Below, one piece after another: positions 51,986 to 60,477 of a stretch of 64,000 nucleotides of DNA. Each line of letters opens with the position of its first letter. Position 1 is the stretch's first letter. The notes beneath the pieces are model-generated. The model was given only the letters and a program-made list of their open reading frames with translations, did not search any database and was not told the DNA's origin. Source of the stretch: CAZHVS01 sp964536015 (GTDB lineage: Bacteria > Bacteroidota > Ignavibacteria > Ignavibacteriales > Ignavibacteriaceae); assembly GCA_964536015.1 (NCBI GenBank), contig CAZHVS010000001.1, positions 124,001-188,000 on the forward strand. The letters are read 5' to 3'. Both the position numbers and the translations under genes were made by a program.

Positions 51986-53680
51986 ATGAAACGAAAATTA
52001 TTAATTCGCGATTTAACTTTAAGAGACGGACAGCAATCTATGTTTGCAACCAGGATGACTCAAAATCAAGTTGATAGAGTTCTTCCGCTATTCAAGCAAG
52101 CAAATTTTTATGCATTGGAAGTCTGGGGGGGTGCTATACCAGATTCAATTATGCGATATTTGAATGAAGATCCATGGGAGCGGCTTGAAAAAATTAAAAC
52201 CATTATTGGCGATGCATCAAAATTAACTGCTCTTTCAAGAGGTAGAAATTTATTTGGTTATAATCCTTATCCGGATGAAGTGATAGAAGGATTTATTAGA
52301 AATGCGATGAAATCAGGTCTTGATATTATGAGAATCTTTGATGCATTAAATGATCTCGATAATATGAAGTCCACAATAAATTTTGTAAAACAATATGGTG
52401 GTATTGCTGATTGTGCTGTATGTTTTACAGTTGATCCTGTGTTTACTGTAAAAGATAGAGTAAAAGCTAAATTAAGCGGGAAAAAAATTCCTCGTAAGAT
52501 TTTTACAACTGACTACTTTGTAAAAAAAGCAAAAGAATTGGAAAAGCTGGGAGCAGATATGATTTCCATAAAAGATATGGCTGGACTCATCTCTCCTCAT
52601 ATTGCTGGTCCTATTATTAAAGGAATAAAAAAATCTGTTAAAATTCCAATCGATCTTCATACACATTGTACTCCCGGTTATGGATTAGGCTCAGTATTAG
52701 TTGCAATGATTAACGGGGCAGATATTGTTGATACAGTCATTATGCCCTTCAGCGGCGGTCCTGCAGCTCCTGCATTTGAATTAATACAAATCTTTGCAAA
52801 TAAATTAGGACTTGAAACCGATATTAACTTAAAGGTTATTCCAAAAATTGCTAAAGAACTTAAAGTGATAAGAAAAGAACTTGAAAAGTTTGATGAAATG
52901 AAGATCTTTCCAAAGGATTTTGACCTAACTAAAGATGAACTTCCGAAAGAAATCAATAAACTATTTGATAATGCAATAAAAGCTGCAACTGATGAAGATT
53001 ATGATGGAGTACTTGAACACTGTCAGGCAATTGAAAAATATTTTAATTTTCCTGCTCCTGATGAAGCCGTTCGCATTGCTCAGATTCCGGGTGGTATGTA
53101 CACAAATATGTTAGCTCAATTAAAGCAGGCAAAACTTGAACACCTTCTTGATAGAGTCTTAAAAGTAGTTCCACAAGTTCGACTTGATGCAGGGCTTCCA
53201 CCCCTTGTTACACCTACAAGTCAAATAGTTGGTGTTCAAGCTGTTAGTTGTGTTATTGATGAGTCAAAAGACAAACCTTTTTACACGACAAAAAATAACC
53301 AGTATGTCAATCTTGTTAAAGGTACGTATGGTAAAACGCCTTTTCCTGTTGATCCTGAGTTCAGGCAGAAAATTGCCGGGGTAAAAAAAGAAACTCCTTA
53401 TGATACATCCAAATACCAAAAACAGGAAAATCCCATACTCAAAGAATTTGGTGATGTTAAACTTGCGGTAAATGAAAAGGAAGAACTTCTTCTTGAATTG
53501 TTTCCAATTGTTGCAAAAGACTTCTTAAGAAAGAAAAGGGAAAGGCAATATCTTGATGAGATAGTTGCTGAGCAAAAGAAAAAATTCGAAGCAATTGAAG
53601 CAGAACGACAGAAATATCTGAAACTTGATAAAAAAGAAAAAGAAGCTAGATTGCTTGAGGGACTTTATAATAACTGGTGA
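51986..53680 (+). CDS. Pyruvate carboxylase B / oxaloacetate decarboxylase alpha-like carboxyltransferase without biotin domain
   Basis: A 564-residue HMGL-like TIM-barrel carboxyltransferase. RDLTLRDGQQSMFATRM is the metal-binding start, ALEVWGGAIPDS follows, ADMISIKDMAGL holds the carboxylated Lys, and IDLHTHCTPGYGL the two His metal ligands. The PYC/OADA C-terminal conserved region is present (IPGGMYTNMLAQL, VPQVRLDAGLPPLVTPTSQIVGVQA). The biotin-accepting (MKM) domain is missing; instead the tail is a charged helix (KKRERQYLDEIVAEQKKKFEAI). It most resembles transcarboxylase 5S or split PycB types, so a separate biotin carrier is needed. Two BMC shell genes follow after 93 nt with their own promoter candidate. 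Confidence 0.9.
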   Translation: MKRKLLIRDLTLRDGQQSMFATRMTQNQVDRVLPLFKQANFYALEVWGGAIPDSIMRYLNEDPWERLEKIKTIIGDASKLTALSRGRNLFGYNPYPDEVIEGFIRNAMKSGLDIMRIFDALNDLDNMKSTINFVKQYGGIADCAVCFTVDPVFTVKDRVKAKLSGKKIPRKIFTTDYFVKKAKELEKLGADMISIKDMAGLISPHIAGPIIKGIKKSVKIPIDLHTHCTPGYGLGSVLVAMINGADIVDTVIMPFSGGPAAPAFELIQIFANKLGLETDINLKVIPKIAKELKVIRKELEKFDEMKIFPKDFDLTKDELPKEINKLFDNAIKAATDEDYDGVLEHCQAIEKYFNFPAPDEAVRIAQIPGGMYTNMLAQLKQAKLEHLLDRVLKVVPQVRLDAGLPPLVTPTSQIVGVQAVSCVIDESKDKPFYTTKNNQYVNLVKGTYGKTPFPVDPEFRQKIAGVKKETPYDTSKYQKQENPILKEFGDVKLAVNEKEELLLELFPIVAKDFLRKKRERQYLDEIVAEQKKKFEAIEAERQKYLKLDKKEKEARLLEGLYNNW

Positions 53681-53710
53681 ATCGCTTAATGAAAAATTTT
53701 ATACTTCTAC

Positions 53711-53742
53711 TTGTTTATTAAAAACTTAACATTTATTTTTTG
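53711..53742 (+). promoter_or_regulatory. Near-consensus Bacteroidota-type promoter for the BMC shell genes
   Basis: TTG (53711-53713) is followed after 20 nt by TATTTTTTG (53734-53742), one base longer than TAnnTTTG. It lies 31 nt before the first shell ATG, which also has GGAG 7 nt upstream. The imperfect box lowers confidence. Confidence 0.28.
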
Positions 53743-53773
53743 ATTAACAAAAATTTAATATTGGAGCAACTAA

Positions 53774-54055
53774 ATGACACTTGATGCACTTGGAATGATT
53801 GAAACAAAAGGATTGGTCGGTGCAATAGAAGCAGCCGATGCAATGGTAAAAGCCGCAAAGGTTGAATTAATTGGTAAAGAAACCATTGGCGGCGGTTATG
53901 TTACCGTTATGGTTCGTGGCGATGTTGGAGCAGTTAAAGCTGCCACCGATGCTGGAGCTGCTGCTGCTCAGAGAGTTGGGGAATTAGTTTCTGTTCATGT
54001 TATTCCTCGTCCACATACCGAAGTTGAACTTATACTTCCGAAAAGACAAAAATAA
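53774..54055 (+). CDS. Bacterial microcompartment hexameric shell protein (BMC-H, PduA/CcmK-like)
   Basis: A 93-residue single BMC domain. ALGMIETKGLVGAIEAADAMVKAAKV is the canonical N-terminus. The pore loop is ETIGGGYVTVMVRGDVGAV (a small-residue GGG in place of the common GSG). AVKAATDAGAAAAQRVGELVSVHVIPRPHTEVE is the usual C-terminal half. It forms hexagonal facets of a protein shell around an enzyme core. A second shell gene follows after 6 nt. No pentamer (BMC-P) or signature core enzyme is in the window, so this is a satellite shell locus or the microcompartment genes are dispersed. Confidence 0.96.
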   Translation: MTLDALGMIETKGLVGAIEAADAMVKAAKVELIGKETIGGGYVTVMVRGDVGAVKAATDAGAAAAQRVGELVSVHVIPRPHTEVELILPKRQK

Positions 54056-54061
54056 TTTTAT

Positions 54062-54865
54062 ATGCCACAGGCTCTTGGATTAGTTGAAACCAAAGGACTG
54101 ATTGCAGCAATAGAAGCAGCCGATGCAATGGTAAAAGCTGCTAATGTTACATTGGTCGGTAAAGAAAAAATTACTGCAGCCCTTGTTACAGTTAAAGTTG
54201 TAGGTGAAACTGCGGCTGTTAAAGCCGCAGTTGATGCTGGTGCTGCTGCTGCTCAAAGAGTTGGTCAACTTGTTTCCATTCACGTAATTCCTCAACCCGA
54301 TAATGAAGTTACTTCAATCTTGCCTGAAATAGCCGACGATTTTATTCCTGCTCCCCAGAAAAATGAAACTATTCTTGTAGAAGAAGCTCAAAAGGAAGAA
54401 TTTGTTAGTGACACAAATACAGAAGTAAAGAAACGTGGAAGAAAGAAAAATATTATTTCTCGTTCAGAAAAGGTTATTGAGGAAGTTAAAATTGAAGAAG
54501 AAAAACCAGTATCTGATTTTGTGGAAGGAATAAAAACTCCTGAAAAGGTAGAAGAAGAACCAACCGTTGCTACTTTATTCGATTATGCTCAGCCAAAAAC
54601 AAGCACAATTGAAAGACTGAGACAGGAAGCTCTTGGTTCTGCTCCTGTTGAAAAACCCAAACCAGTTGAGCATCCGAAGCCACAGGTCGATGAAGTAAAT
54701 ATGGACATTGAATTTATTATGAATGTACCTATAGAATCTCTGAATGTTCATCAGCTTCGTAAAAGAGCACGTAATACAGAAGGCTTTCCGATTCAGGGCA
54801 GAATGATTTCAAAAGCTAATCGTCCTTCTTTAATTGAGTACTTTTTAGAACTTGGAATAAAATAA
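54062..54865 (+). CDS. BMC shell protein with a long basic linker and a Rho_N/SAP-like C-terminal tail
   Basis: A 267-residue protein. Residues 1-92 are a BMC-H domain closely similar to its upstream neighbour (ALGLVETKGLIAAIEAADAMVKAANV; AVDAGAAAAQRVGQLVSIHVIPQP). The pore loop is changed to EKITAALVTV, so glycine is lost from the pore. Residues 93-215 are an acidic, proline-rich linker with one basic AT-hook-like patch, KKRGRKKN (residues 123-130). The last 45 residues (VPIESLNVHQLRKRARNTEGF, GRMISKANRPSLIEYFLELG) read like a Rho_N/SAP helix-extended-helix, a fold that binds nucleic acids or proteins. Extended shell proteins exist elsewhere; the tail could bind cargo, position the shell, or contact DNA. 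That is inference. Confidence 0.9.
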   Translation: MPQALGLVETKGLIAAIEAADAMVKAANVTLVGKEKITAALVTVKVVGETAAVKAAVDAGAAAAQRVGQLVSIHVIPQPDNEVTSILPEIADDFIPAPQKNETILVEEAQKEEFVSDTNTEVKKRGRKKNIISRSEKVIEEVKIEEEKPVSDFVEGIKTPEKVEEEPTVATLFDYAQPKTSTIERLRQEALGSAPVEKPKPVEHPKPQVDEVNMDIEFIMNVPIESLNVHQLRKRARNTEGFPIQGRMISKANRPSLIEYFLELGIK

Positions 54866-54926
54866 AATTTTGCACTCCTGATTTTCCACTCATTCTATTC
54901 ATCAAAAATATTTTATATTTGCATAG

Positions 54927-55835
54927 ATGAAAAAGAATCTTCCTATAATAATATTGTCGATAATATTTTCAGTAGTTATTTGGGCATCAGTAACCTTGTC
55001 AGGCGATTTCTATTCGACTGTTACTATACCTGTTAAGTTTGTCGATTTACCAGCAGGATTTTCAGTCGGTGAAAAAACACCTCATTTTGTAACATTGAAA
55101 TTAAAAGGCAAGGGCTGGAGGATTGCTTCTTTATCTATAGGGAAACAAGTTGAATATATTGTTCCAGTTGAAAAAAGAACAGGCAAAGTTAAAATAGATT
55201 TATTGAATGCAATCAATGATAATTCGTGGATAGGTTCTGATTTGCAAATTACAGATATCTTTCCAAGAGAAATTAATTTTTTTATTGATGAAGTTGGAAT
55301 AAAAAAAATTCCAATTGAACCTGAACTTGAATTAAAATTTAAATCGGGTTATGGGTTGGCTTCTCCTTTAGAAATTATTCCTGACTCAGTTTTAATTTCG
55401 GGTTCTAAATCAGTATTAAAAGAAATTTCAAATATTCAAACCGAAAAAACTGTTCTGGAACTTGATGAAAGCTCATCTGAAGTTGTTGCTGTACAGAAGT
55501 TGTCCGGGTTGTCTGTGTATCCCGAGAATGTTACAATAAAGTTTAATGTTCAGCAGGTTGTTGAAAAAGAATTTATTTCCATTCCGATAAAAGTTGAAAA
55601 TGTTCCGCCTGATAGAAGTGTCGTATTAAATCCCAGTGAAGTAACGATATCTGTTAAAGGTGGAATAGATATACTTGGGAAATTATCGAATGAAGATTTT
55701 AAAGTATATACAAATTACGTTGAAATGCTGCGCGATACACTGGGAAGCATAATTCCTGTTATTGAACTACCAGCTAATACAACATTAAATTATCTTAAAC
55801 CAGATAGAATAAAATTTATAATTAAAAAGTTTTAA
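54927..55835 (+). CDS. YbbR-like domain protein
   Basis: A 302-residue protein with an N-terminal membrane anchor (LPIIILSIIFSVVIWASVTLS) followed by three or so YbbR beta domains outside the cytoplasm: TVTIPVKFVDLPAGFSVGEKTPHFVTLKLKGKG, KKIPIEPELELKFKSGYGLASPLEIIPDSVLISGSKSVL and FISIPIKVENVPPDRSVVLNPSEVTISVKGG. The function of YbbR (CdaR) in Firmicutes is to control the c-di-AMP cyclase; no cyclase gene is adjacent here. It is followed 2 nt later by tmk. A TATATTTG box at 54914-54921 is close to the start, without an upstream element. Confidence 0.88.
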   Translation: MKKNLPIIILSIIFSVVIWASVTLSGDFYSTVTIPVKFVDLPAGFSVGEKTPHFVTLKLKGKGWRIASLSIGKQVEYIVPVEKRTGKVKIDLLNAINDNSWIGSDLQITDIFPREINFFIDEVGIKKIPIEPELELKFKSGYGLASPLEIIPDSVLISGSKSVLKEISNIQTEKTVLELDESSSEVVAVQKLSGLSVYPENVTIKFNVQQVVEKEFISIPIKVENVPPDRSVVLNPSEVTISVKGGIDILGKLSNEDFKVYTNYVEMLRDTLGSIIPVIELPANTTLNYLKPDRIKFIIKKF

Positions 55836-55837
55836 AT

Positions 55838-56452
55838 ATGTTCATTACATTCGAAGGAATTGATTTTTGCGGAAAGTCGACGCAGGTAAAGTTATTAAAA
55901 AGTTATCTTGAAAATCAAAATAGGACAGTTAAACTAATACGCGAACCGGGAGGGACTGAGATTTCGGAAAAAATCAGGGGCATTCTTCTCGATAAAAAAA
56001 ATTCAGGTATGGTAATAGAGACAGAAGTTCTTTTATTTTCTGCAGCTCGTTCACAGTTGGTAAGAGAAGTAATTTTACCTTATTTGCAAAAGGGTTATTA
56101 TGTTATTTCAGATAGATTTCACGATTCTTCAACTGCATACCAGGGATATGGAAGAGGAATTCCATTAGATGCTGTCTTCCAAATTCACAAAATTGCAATA
56201 GGGAATACAATACCAGATATTACTTTTATTATTGATATTCCGGTTGAAGAAGCTGAAAGAAGAAAGGCATTGAATTCCAATATTGAACTTGATAGAATTG
56301 AAATTACAAAAGAAAATTTTTTTGAAAGAGTAAGACAGGGATATTTTTCGATAGCTAAATCAGAAAAAAGATTTCGTATTCTTGATGGTACTCTTTCTAT
56401 TGAAACATTACATCGAATCATAATTGAAGAGATTAAGAAAATTGAAAAATAA
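55838..56452 (+). CDS. tmk: Thymidylate kinase
   Basis: A 204-residue dTMP kinase. The P-loop is FEGIDFCGKSTQVKLL (GXXXXGKST kept, with Phe-Cys where Gly-Ser is common). REPGGTEISEKIRGILLD is the DR-containing motif region, YVISDRFHDSSTAYQGYGRGIPL the DRY/H-type substrate segment, and PDITFIIDIPVEEAERRKALNSNIELDRIE the LID region. It makes dTDP from dTMP. The stop overlaps the start of the S41 peptidase gene by up to 29 nt. Confidence 0.96.
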   Translation: MFITFEGIDFCGKSTQVKLLKSYLENQNRTVKLIREPGGTEISEKIRGILLDKKNSGMVIETEVLLFSAARSQLVREVILPYLQKGYYVISDRFHDSSTAYQGYGRGIPLDAVFQIHKIAIGNTIPDITFIIDIPVEEAERRKALNSNIELDRIEITKENFFERVRQGYFSIAKSEKRFRILDGTLSIETLHRIIIEEIKKIEK

Positions 56453-58112
56453 AAATAAATCGTTAGCAAAAAATAAAATCATTTTATTAAGTGGATTAGC
56501 AGGTTTTATTTTCTTAACCGGATTCTTTACCGGGAAAAAAGACATATATTTTGATATCGCAAAAAATATTGATGTGTTTACCAGAGTTTATAAAGAGATT
56601 AGTTTTAACTACGTTGATGAAGTTGATCCTGAGCTTTTTATACGGGCAGGAATTCAGGGAATGTTAAATTCATTAGACCCTTATACTGTTTTTTTAGATG
56701 AAAAAAAACAAGATGATATTGAATTGCTTACAAAAGGTAAGTATGGGGGAATTGGTGTTACCATTGGTGTAAGAGATAATAAAGTAACAATTATTGAGGT
56801 AATGGATGGATATTCTGCACAACGGCAGGGTATTTTTATTGGTGATATAATTTTAGAAGTTAATGGCACAAAAATAAATGGAGAAAACTTTGATGATGTA
56901 TCTCCACTTGTTAAAGGAGAACCAGGCACCTTTGTTGAATTGAAAATTCAACGTGACGGAGTTTCAGAACCAATTAAATTCAATATTTTGCGTGAAGAAA
57001 TTACTGTAAAAAATGTCACTTTCTGTGGATTCTATCCGGAGAGCAGTAATAATGTTTACATTAAGTTGACCGGATTTAGCAGGACAGCAGGTGATGAAGT
57101 AAAACGAGCTTTGCTTGAACTGAAAAAACAAAAGGAAATTGAATCAGTAATTTTTGATTTACGTGGAAATCCTGGTGGTTTATTAGATGCTGCTGTGAAC
57201 ATAAGCAATCGATTTTTAAACAAAGGGCAGCTTATTGTTTCAACAAAAGGAAGAGATTCACTTAGCATAAGACAATATTTTGCAACCGAAGAACCTATAT
57301 TACCTGATGTCCCATTAATTTTACTTGTTAATGAAGGCAGTGCCTCAGCAAGTGAAATTGTCGCTGGCGCAATTCAGGATCATGATAGAGGACTTTTAAT
57401 CGGCGAGAAGACTTTTGGAAAAGGATTGGTACAAACAGTTACTCCTCTATCATATAACACTTCAATTAAAATTACAACTTCTAAATATTATACTCCAAGC
57501 GGAAGATGCATACAGAAGATTGATTATAGTAAAAAGAATAAATCAATTTTAAAATATGATTCACTCTTCGTCTCGGAATTTAATACTGATCATAAAAGAA
57601 CTGTTTATAGCTCTGGAGGAATAACCCCTGATTCAGTCGTATTAAATCCTGTTTATAGTGATATTATAAAAGATATTCTTGCAAAAGGATTTTTCTTTAA
57701 GTTCTCTAATTTTTATTACAGCCAGCACAGTGCGAACTCGTTCGGTTTATTAAACTTTGAATCAGTTTTTACAGAATTTAAAAAATTTCTTAAAGAAGAA
57801 AATTATTTTTACTCTTCTCCTGCAGAGAAGAAAATTGAGGAAGTTATAGCTTCAATCGATGAACATAAAAACTACAGAGAAATAAAATCGAACCTGACTA
57901 ATGTGAAGAATGAATTAAATAGACTTACAAGAGACGAAATGGATATCAGGAAAGATGAAATTATTCGTCAACTTAAGATTGAATTAGCATCAAGGTTTCT
58001 TGGCGGAGAAGGAAGAATTAAAGAATTTTTGAATAATGATTTACAGTTTAATACTGCTTATAATATAATTAGGAATAAACAAGTTTATAACAAAATTTTA
58101 AACCACGAATAG
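56424..58112 (+). CDS. S41 family C-terminal processing peptidase (CtpA-like)
   Basis: A 562-residue protein starting at TTG 56424, or at TTG 56442. A membrane anchor (KIILLSGLAGFIFLTGFFTG) is followed by FTRVYKEISFNYVDEVDPELFIRAGIQGML, a PDZ domain (about 95-180: GGIGVTIGVRDNKVTIIEVMDGYSAQRQGIFIGDII), and the protease core. The catalytic serine is in NEGSASASEIVAGAIQDHDRGLLIGEKTFGKG, with the Lys in the same stretch. IFDLRGNPGGLLDAAV is the conserved S41 strand. A C-terminal extension (about 400-562) of helices is Ignavibacteria/Bacteroidota-like. It processes periplasmic proteins. Confidence 0.93.
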   Translation: MKRLRKLKNKNKSLAKNKIILLSGLAGFIFLTGFFTGKKDIYFDIAKNIDVFTRVYKEISFNYVDEVDPELFIRAGIQGMLNSLDPYTVFLDEKKQDDIELLTKGKYGGIGVTIGVRDNKVTIIEVMDGYSAQRQGIFIGDIILEVNGTKINGENFDDVSPLVKGEPGTFVELKIQRDGVSEPIKFNILREEITVKNVTFCGFYPESSNNVYIKLTGFSRTAGDEVKRALLELKKQKEIESVIFDLRGNPGGLLDAAVNISNRFLNKGQLIVSTKGRDSLSIRQYFATEEPILPDVPLILLVNEGSASASEIVAGAIQDHDRGLLIGEKTFGKGLVQTVTPLSYNTSIKITTSKYYTPSGRCIQKIDYSKKNKSILKYDSLFVSEFNTDHKRTVYSSGGITPDSVVLNPVYSDIIKDILAKGFFFKFSNFYYSQHSANSFGLLNFESVFTEFKKFLKEENYFYSSPAEKKIEEVIASIDEHKNYREIKSNLTNVKNELNRLTRDEMDIRKDEIIRQLKIELASRFLGGEGRIKEFLNNDLQFNTAYNIIRNKQVYNKILNHE

Positions 58113-58122
58113 AAGAATAATT

Positions 58123-58407
58123 ATGAAGTCATTTTTATTTAGAAAAGACCCGAGTTTCTCTCAATGTCCTTCGTGCAGTAGTTTTAATACTTTACATCGT
58201 TCAAGAGTAAGAAACTGGAAAGAATCTCTCATAAAATCTTTCAGCTTTCTTAAAATATATCGTTGTAACAAATGCGGCTGGAGAGGTTATAAATCAACTT
58301 TAATTATTACCTCAGAGTCTGTTAGAAATTTATTAATATATATTGGTATTGCTTTGCTTGCAGGACTGGTTGTTATGCAAGTATTAAAAAAAATCATTGC
58401 TGCATAA
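58123..58407 (+). CDS. Small membrane protein with an N-terminal zinc ribbon
   Basis: A 94-residue protein. Two cysteine pairs, CPSCSSFNTLHRSRV and YRCNKCGWRG, form a zinc ribbon, and SESVRNLLIYIGIALLAGLVVMQVLKK is one transmembrane helix near the end. No known family was recognised. It lies 10 nt after the S41 peptidase gene and 20 nt before glcD, so it is probably transcribed with both. An unknown regulatory or assembly role is possible. Confidence 0.72.
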   Translation: MKSFLFRKDPSFSQCPSCSSFNTLHRSRVRNWKESLIKSFSFLKIYRCNKCGWRGYKSTLIITSESVRNLLIYIGIALLAGLVVMQVLKKIIAA

Positions 58408-58427
58408 TTTAAAATATTTTTTCTGCT

Positions 58428-59864
58428 ATGGATAAATCTACTCTTTTAAAACTCAGAGAGATTGTTGGAACTGCAAATTATCTTGATTCAGATGCAGATA
58501 AAATTTGCTATTCATATGATGGAACACCTCTCTATAAAAAATTACCTGAAGCAATTTTATTCCCTGAAAATGAAGAACAAATTTGCTCAATTCTTAAAAT
58601 CGCAAATGAAGAAAAATTTGCTGTTGTTCCACGCGGTGCGGGAACTGGTTTAAGTGGTGGTTCAATTCCAGTCGAAAATTCAGTTGTTCTTGTTTTTACA
58701 AAATGGAATAATATTTTAGAAATTGATAAAGCTAATCTTACATCAACTGTTCAACCTGGTGTAATCACAGGTCAATTTCAGAATGAAGTCGAAAAAATAG
58801 GACTGTTATATCCTCCGGATCCCGGAAGTGCAAACGTTTGTACAATTGGAGGAAACGTTGCAGAGAATGCCGGCGGTTTACGCGGCTTAAAATACGGTGT
58901 AACAAAAAATTATGTTCTTGGTTTAGAAATGATATTACCAACTGGGGAATTAATCAGGACCGGTGGGAAAAATATGAAAGATGTAGCGGGGTTTAATCTT
59001 CGTGATTTTTCGGTTGGTAGTGAAGGTACATTAGGAATATTTACAAAAATTATACTGAAACTTATCCCCGCTCCAACAAGGACTGTTACTATTCTTGCAT
59101 TTTTTGATAAACTTTCGGATAGTGCAAAAGCTGTGTCTGATATTATTGCTGCACAAATAACTCCCTCAATGATGGAATTTCTTGATAACACTACAATTAA
59201 TTGTGTTGAAGATTATGTGAAAATAGGTTTACCAAGAAATAGTGAAGCAGTACTTCTCCTTGAAGTTGATGGAAGAGGGAGTATTGTAGATGAAGAAGCA
59301 GAAATAATGAAATCAATTTTGAAAAAGAATAATTCATCTGCAATAAAGGCTACAAGTAATGCTGCAGAAGCTATTGGATTAAAAGCTGCCCGAAAAAGTG
59401 CTTTTAGTGCTTTAGCAAGAGTTAGCCCTACGACAATTTTAGAAGATGCGACTGTTCCAAGAAGTGAATTACCAATAATGATTGAAAAAATTCAGGAAGC
59501 CGCAAAAAAATATGATGTAAGTATTGGTAACTTTGGACATGCAGGTGATGGAAATCTTCATCCGACTTGTCTGACTGATGAGAGAGACAACAAAGGAATA
59601 AGTTCTGCTCATAGTGCCTTTGAATTTATTTTTAATGAAGCAATAAAACTTGGAGGAACAATTACAGGTGAGCACGGAACTGGACTGGCAAAAAAACAAT
59701 TTTTTGAAAAAATTACTCCGTCTCCGACATTGAATTTGCTTAAACAAATAAAAGCAGTTATTGATCCGAACGCTGTATTGAATCCAGGGAAAATTTTTTC
59801 TCTAAGTCCACATTGTGAAGGAAAACTTCCTAAAAAACAAAGCGATATCAGGATAGTTCATTAA
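58428..59864 (+). CDS. FAD-linked oxidase, GlcD-like (glycolate or D-lactate dehydrogenase subunit)
   Basis: A 478-residue FAD-binding PCMH-type oxidase. ILFPENEEQICSILKIANEEKFAVVPRGAGTGLSGGSIPVENSVV is the FAD pyrophosphate loop. YPPDPGSANVCTIGGNVAENAGGLRGLKYGVTKNYVLGLEMILPTGE and GGKNMKDVAGFNLRDFSVGSEGTLGIFTKI continue the domain. The C-terminal cap has GNFGHAGDGNLHPTCL and TGEHGTGLAKKQF. It oxidises a 2-hydroxy acid. The Fe-S partner (GlcF-like) is two genes downstream, with an unknown secreted protein between. Glycolate, D-lactate or another hydroxy acid cannot be told apart from sequence. Confidence 0.93.
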   Translation: MDKSTLLKLREIVGTANYLDSDADKICYSYDGTPLYKKLPEAILFPENEEQICSILKIANEEKFAVVPRGAGTGLSGGSIPVENSVVLVFTKWNNILEIDKANLTSTVQPGVITGQFQNEVEKIGLLYPPDPGSANVCTIGGNVAENAGGLRGLKYGVTKNYVLGLEMILPTGELIRTGGKNMKDVAGFNLRDFSVGSEGTLGIFTKIILKLIPAPTRTVTILAFFDKLSDSAKAVSDIIAAQITPSMMEFLDNTTINCVEDYVKIGLPRNSEAVLLLEVDGRGSIVDEEAEIMKSILKKNNSSAIKATSNAAEAIGLKAARKSAFSALARVSPTTILEDATVPRSELPIMIEKIQEAAKKYDVSIGNFGHAGDGNLHPTCLTDERDNKGISSAHSAFEFIFNEAIKLGGTITGEHGTGLAKKQFFEKITPSPTLNLLKQIKAVIDPNAVLNPGKIFSLSPHCEGKLPKKQSDIRIVH

Positions 59865-60472
59865 TGAAAAATCTTGTTATAGTTTTTTCTTTGTCGTTGA
59901 TTTTTGAATTATCAGCACAAGAAAAGCATTCAGAAAATAATTACTACAATATACTTGATTCATTATATACTTCGCTTAATATTGATACTACCGAAAATTA
60001 TAAAATTTTGCTTTCACCATGTCTTGAGGATCGGTTGAACTTTCAATCCTCATTTGATGGGAATAAAAATTGTTTAGATATTTTTTACTTAATGCCCAGA
60101 GTTGTAATAAGCTTTCCAACCTTTGAATATGACCAGCTGTTAAATAATGATAAAACCAGAGAAGAAGACTATTTTAGATTTCTTCAGGATAATGATGTTA
60201 TAGGAACATTATGGAGATTATCAGTGAATAAATCAGGTGAACTTATTAAAATTGAACAGTTAAGCATCGATGTAAATGTAAATTTTGGTGAGGTCATTTC
60301 AACCGCATATTACAAAAATAATTTACTTGTACTTTTTTATAATAATTACTGTTATAAAGTTGATAAAAATGTTGAGGTTAGAAGTTTCGAATATATTTCA
60401 ACAAAAATAGTCGTAGAAAAAATCTGGTATTCTGAAAATTCTAAAATATTTTATAAAGAAAAGAAATTCTGA
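59864..60472 (+). CDS. Secreted protein of unknown function between glcD and glcF
   Basis: A 202-residue protein. The ATG overlaps the last base of the glcD stop (TAATG). Signal peptide: MKNLVIVFSLSLIFELSAQE. The rest has alternating short strands (FDYIS, TKIVVEK, GTLWRLSVNKSGELIKIEQL) and one CL pair of cysteines early on. No family was recognised. Its coupling to glcD and the 5-nt gap to glcF argue for co-expression, but a periplasmic protein between two cytoplasmic/membrane subunits is odd. Confidence 0.62.
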   Translation: MKNLVIVFSLSLIFELSAQEKHSENNYYNILDSLYTSLNIDTTENYKILLSPCLEDRLNFQSSFDGNKNCLDIFYLMPRVVISFPTFEYDQLLNNDKTREEDYFRFLQDNDVIGTLWRLSVNKSGELIKIEQLSIDVNVNFGEVISTAYYKNNLLVLFYNNYCYKVDKNVEVRSFEYISTKIVVEKIWYSENSKIFYKEKKF

Positions 60473-60477
60473 TTAAG

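Noticed and set aside
54914..54921. TATATTTG box as a promoter for the YbbR-like gene
   Set aside because: It ends 5 nt before the ATG and has no spaced upstream element; a leaderless start is possible but not supported.
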